64,000 bases of DNA, from positions 81,718,713-81,782,712 of the forward strand of contig NC_030816.1 of NCBI RefSeq assembly GCF_001704415.2, written 5' to 3'. Below, one piece after another: positions 50,501 through 56,500 of this stretch. Made by a program: the position numbers and the translations under genes. This DNA is from Capra hircus (taxonomy: Eukaryota > Chordata > Mammalia > Artiodactyla > Bovidae). The notes beneath the pieces are model-generated. The model saw only the letters and a list, made by a program, of their open reading frames with translations. It was not told where the DNA came from and did no database searches. Numbering within the stretch: position 1 is the stretch's first letter; every line of letters starts with the position of its first letter.

Positions 50501-53500
50501 CTACTGTTCGTTTCTTTCCAACATTTTATTATGAAAAATTTCAAGCATGTAGAAAAGTTGAACTCATTTTCCACTGGACACCATGAACCCCCATCAAGAT
50601 TCCATAAATAAGTTTACTTACTGTACCTGCTTTATCGCTTTCCTCCAGCAGTTCATCTTATTATTTTTGATGTATTTCAAAGTAAATTAGAATTTGGGGT
50701 CTTTTCCCCTAATCTTTTGCCACTGGATGTGAATCCTTGGCCCCTGTTAGAAGCATTTCAGGCGTCCTTAAGCAGGTGTGGAGGAAGCACTGTCCAGCGC
50801 AGTTCTCGCCGCGTGGTCGGTGTGCAGCAAACGCGTGTTAAAGGAGTGTAGGCCCGCTAGTCCTGGTTGATGAACCCTGTAGGCAGGCGTTGCTTTGCCT
50901 CTTAGGACAATTACTTTTTTATATGTATAATTGTTTATTTATTTATATTCATTGTTTGGTCTTCATTGCTGCATGGGCTTTCTGTGGTTACGGAAAGCGA
51001 GGGCCACTCTTGGTTGTGGTGCGCAGGCTCCTTGTGGCGGCTTCTCTTGTCATGGAGCTCGGGCTCCAGGCGCAGGGCCTCCAGTAGCTGCTGCTCACGG
51101 CTCTAGAGCACAGGCCCAGCAGTTGTGCACAGGGGCTTAGTTGCTCCGCAGCATGTGGATCCTCCCTGACCAGGGATCGAGCCCACCTCTCCTGCTTTGG
51201 CAGGTGGATTCTTTACCGCTGAGCCACCGGGAAGCACCAGGATAAGTTTAAAACAAACCATATTTCCTAGGTACATGTGGTCTCAATTTGTAAGATGGAC
51301 TTCCTCCTATAAGACAGTCCATGAAAAGACAATTATTTAGAATTTGAGATGGATTAAATGCACATAACATATTATAAAAGTATATGTATTTTTTACAGCG
51401 GTGGTTGTCTCTCTTGGAATACGTGCATGGCAGTTAGTTATTCCAAGGAACCCACATCTCAGGGTTGGTGCCTCAAGCATCTGCTTGAGGAAGGGCCTGA
51501 AAGAGCAGCCGCACCTCACATCAACCAGAGCAGCTTCCCTTTAGCCTATTTTCTATGAGATTCAGATTCCATGGCAAGAAAAATTTTGAAAATCACAACT
51601 GCTCAGGTTCCCTGACCCAAGTATACCAGAGCCCTAGGTAAGTCTTCATATGGCTCAGATGGTAAAGCATCCACCTGCAATGCAGGAGACCTGGGTTCGA
51701 TCCCTGGATCAGGAAGATCCCCTGGAGAAGGGCGTGGCTACCCACTCCAGTATTCTTGCCTGGAGAATCCCATGAACAGAAAAGCCAGGTGGGCTGGAGT
51801 CCATGGGGTTGCAGAGAGTCGGACACGATTGAGCAACCAACACTTTCTTCTTCTTAGTAGCAAGTATTCTAGTAGAAGAGTATAAATATATCTTGCATAC
51901 AGCTCAGATCTCTGTGTTTTTAGTTGGCTAGGGTTGCTGCACTGTCAGAATTTACCCTAGGTAAAGAACAGTGAGAGTTTTAATAGCAGGAGGTTCATCT
52001 AAAGACTGTGCATCTCATGTGTGTTCATACTTCTGTGGAGATCCCTCAGTCCCTGAGAGTCCGTGTGCCCACAGTGAACAGTGTCTGTATTTCCACTTCT
52101 TGCCTCCTGCCAGGAAGGCCACGCGTGCTCTTTTCCCCTTGCTGAAATGGGTTTATTCTGAGTTCTTCAGGGCCCAATCTCTAAGTACCGTGTGGGAGGC
52201 AACAGAAACCTCCCTCCTCCCGGAGCAGAGCAGGGGTCTCTCTCTTGGTGTCATTCTTCCTCACAAACAGCGCTGATGAATCATTTTGATCCGACGTCTT
52301 CCTTTGTTCCAAAACAACAGCAACCGCGGTCATGACATGTTGTTCACAAAGTGAGCGGTATAGGTGGTTCTTTTTTTCTTTTTTTTTTTACTGTTACATT
52401 TACATTTGTAACTTCCTCTTTTTCTCTTTACTTCCAATAGGCTCGGGTTATGTATGATTTTTCTGCTGAACCTGGAAATAATGAACTGACGGTTAATGAA
52501 GGCGAAATCATCACAATTACAAATCCGGTAAGAGAACTGTTACGTTTAAATTGGTCTCTTAAGGATTTATGTTTAAGATTTTATTTTTTTAACAGGCTGA
52601 TCTTTCAAACCCACCTGAATTCCTTCCCTGTTGCTTGTGCAGTACTGACTGTTAAAAAAGGAATTGCTGGTTAGAAAAAAATATATGTAGTTTTATACAG
52701 AGTGCCAGGTGTGCATAAGTAAATCGGCTCTATTTTTAATCGTGGAAGACATGAAAGCTTACATTTACTGTTGTTGGTTTTTTTTTTTTTATGAAGAAGC
52801 ACTCTTAATTTCTTGGTAAAACAGTATTTAAATTGCTGTTGTGGTCAAGAAATGGACAAAGTCATTTAAAATGACTTTTTAAAAGAATATATTATCTAGA
52901 TTCAGGTAGATATTAACTAACTAGGGTATGCTTTATGAATTTAAGATAGCCCGTATTATTTTAAAGGGAAGCAGTAGGATTTTTCAAAGGTAACATTAAA
53001 AACTGGGACTCCTGGCATAGAGTACATTTCTGTTTAGTTTATTTATTAACATTATTTATCTAGGAGCACTCGGGAAGATTAGGCCAGTTCAGTTCAGTCG
53101 CTCAGTTGTGTCCGACTCTTTGCGACCCCATGAATCGCAGCACGCCAGGCCTCCCTGTCCATCACCAACTCCCGGAGTTCACTCAGACTCACGTCCATCG
53201 AGTCAGTGATGCCATCCAGCCATCTCATCCTCTGTCATCCCCTTCTCCTGCCTCCAATCCTCCCAGCATCAGAGTCTTTTCCAGTGAGTCAACTCTTCGC
53301 ATCAGGTGGCCTAAGTACTGAAGTTTCAGCTTTAGCATCATTCCTTCCAAAGAAATCCCAGGGCTGATCTCCTTCAGAATGGGCTGGTTGGATCTCCTTG
53401 CAGTCCAAGGGACTCTCAAGAGTCTTCTCCAACACCACAGTTCAGAAGCATCAGTTCTTTGGCGCTCAGCTTTCTTCACAGTCCAACTCTCACATCCATA

Positions 53501-56500
53501 CATGACTACTGGAAAAAACATAGCCTTGACTAGACGGACCTTTGTTGGCAAAGTAATGTCTCTGCTTTTGAATATACTATCTAGGTTGGTCAAACTTTCC
53601 TTCCAAGGAGTAAGCGTCTTTTAATTTCATGGCTGCAATCACCATCTGCAGTGATTTTGGAGCCCCAAAAAATAAAGTCTCACACTGTTTCCACTGTTTC
53701 CCCATCTATTTCCCATGAAATGATGGGACCAGATGCCATGATCTTCATTTTCTGAATGTTGAGCTTTAAGCCAACTTTTTCACTCTCCTCTTTCACTTTC
53801 ATCAAGAGGCTTTTTAGCTCCTCTTCACTTTCTGCCATAAGGGTGGTGTCATCTGCATATCTGAGGCTATTGATATTTCTCCCGGCAATCTTGATTCCAG
53901 CCTGTGCTTCTTCCAGCCCAGCGTCTCTCATGATGTACTCTGCATATAAGTTAAATAAGCAGGGTGACAATATACAGCCTTGACGTACTCCTTTTCCTAT
54001 TTGGAACCAGTCTGTTGTTCCATGTCCAGTTCTAACTGTTGCTTCCTGACCTGCATATAGATTTCTCAAGAGGCAGATCAGGAGGTCTGGTATTCCCATC
54101 TCTTTCAGAATTTTCCACAGTTGATTGTGATCCACACAGTCAAAGGCTTTGGCATAGTCAAGAAAGCAGAAATAGATGTTTTTCTGGAACTCTCTTGCTT
54201 TTTCGATGATCCAGCGGATGTTGACAATTTGATCTCTGGTTCCTCTGCCTTTTCTAAAACCAGCTTGAACATCAGGGAGTTCACGGATCACGTGTTGCTG
54301 AAGCCTGGCTTGGAGAATTTTGAGCATTACTTTACTAGCATGTGAGATGAGTGCAATTGTGCGGTAGTTTGAGCATTCTTTGTCATTGCCTTTCTTTGGG
54401 ATTGGAATGAAAACTGACCTTTTCCAGTCCTGTGGCCACTGCTGAGTTTTCCAAATTTGCTGGCATATTGAGTGCAGCACTTTCACTGCGTTATCTTTTA
54501 GGATTTGAAATAGCTCAACTGGAATTCCATCACCTCCACTAGCTTTGTTCGTAGTGATGATTTCTAAGGCCCACTTGACTTCACATTCCAGGATGTCTGG
54601 CTCTAGATGAGTGATCACACCATCGTGATTATCTGGGTCATGAAGATCTGTTTTGTACAGTTCTTCTGTGTATTCCTGCCACCTCTTCTTAATATCTTCT
54701 GCTTCTGTTAGGTCCATACCATTTCTTTCCTTTATCGAGCCCATCTTTGCATGAAATGTTCCCTTGGTATCTCTAATTTTCTTGAAGAGATCTCTAGTCT
54801 CTTCCGTTCTGTTGTTTTCCTCTATTTCTTTACATTGATCACTGAGGAAGGCTTTCTGATCTCTTCTTGCTATTCTTTGGAACTCTGCATTTAGATGCTT
54901 ATATCTTTCCTTTTCTCCTTTGCTTTTTGCTTCTCTTCTTTTCACAGCTATTTATAAGGCCTTCTCAGACAGCCATTTTGCTTTTTTGCATTTCCTTTCC
55001 ATGGGTATGGTCTTGATCCCTGTCTCCTGTACAGTGTCACGAACCTCATTCCATAGTTCATCAGGCACTCTATCAGATCTAGTCCTTTAAATCTATTTCT
55101 CACTTCCACTGTATAATCATAAGGGATTTGATTTAGGTCATACCTGAATGGTCTAGTGGTTTTCCCTACTTTCTTCAGTTTCAGTCTGAATGTGGCAATT
55201 AGGAGTTCATGATCTGAGCCACAGTCAGCTCCTGGTCTTGTTTTTGTTGACTGTATAGAGCTTCTCCATCTTTGGCTGCAAAGAATATAATCAATCTGAT
55301 TTTGGTGTTGACCATCTGGTGATGTCCATGTGTAGAGTCTTCTCTTGTGTTGTTGGAAGATGGTGTTTGCTATGACCAGTGCATTTTCTTGGCAGAACTC
55401 TATTAGTCTTTGCCCTGCTTCATTCCTCATTCCAAGGCCAAATTTGCCTGTTACTCCAGGTGTTTCTTGACTTCCTACTTTTGCATTCCAATCCCCTATA
55501 ATGAAAAGGACATCTTTTTTGGGTGTTAGTTCTAAAAGGTCTTGTAGGTCTTCATAGAACCGTTCAACTTCAGCTTCAGAGTTGCTGGTTGGCGCATAGA
55601 CTTGGATTACTGTGATACTGAATGGTTTGCCTTGGAAACGAACAGAGATCATTCTGTCATTTTTGAGATTGCATCCCAGTACTGCATTTCTGACTCTTTT
55701 GCTGACCATGATGGCTACTCCATTTCTTCTCAGGGATTCCTGCCCTCAGTAGTAGATATAATGGTCATCTGAGTTAAATTCACCCATTCCAGTCATTTTA
55801 GTTCGCCGATTCCTAGAATGTGAACGTTCACTCTTGCCATCTCCTGTTTGACCACTTCCATTTGCCTTGATTCATGGACCTGCCATTCCAGGTTCCTATG
55901 CAATATTGCTCTTTACAGCATCGGACCTTGCTTCTATCACCAGTCACATCCACAACTGGGTGTTGTTTTTTCTTTGGCTCCATCCCTTCATTCTTTCTGG
56001 AGTTATTTCTCCACTGATCTCCAGTAGCATACTGGGCACCTACTGACCTGGGGAGTTCCTCTTTCAGTATCCTATCATTTTCCCTTTTCATACTGTTCAT
56101 GGGGTTCTCAAGGCAAGAAAACTGAAGTGGCTTGCCACTCCCTTCTCCAGTGGGTCCCATTGTGTCAGTTAGTTTTCCTAAATAACAGGCAGTCCCAAAG
56201 CTTAGTGGCTTAAACAAATAGTCAATTGTTGCTTGGGGATCCACAAGCCAGCCAGGTGGTTCTCCTGACCTGGGGTCACCCATGGGCCTGCATCGCCCAG
56301 CAGGGCACGAGGGCAGAGCAGGCCACCATGACCTCCTCTGTCTGGCATTTCTCCTGCTGGGGGTCGGCTGGCTTTGGGTCGGCCAACAGGGAGACAGAGC
56401 CTTGTCTCTGTCATCATCTGGCAACCCAAATATCCAGCTCTTTTGGGGAAAAAAAACCAGTGAGCTGAAGTGTGCAGAGCCTCTCGAGGCCGGCTCTGTA

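Noticed and set aside
53680..55709. Reverse transcriptase and endonuclease frames as host genes
   Set aside because: They are parts of one BovB LINE, ending at the standard BovB 3' terminus, with frame breaks between blocks.
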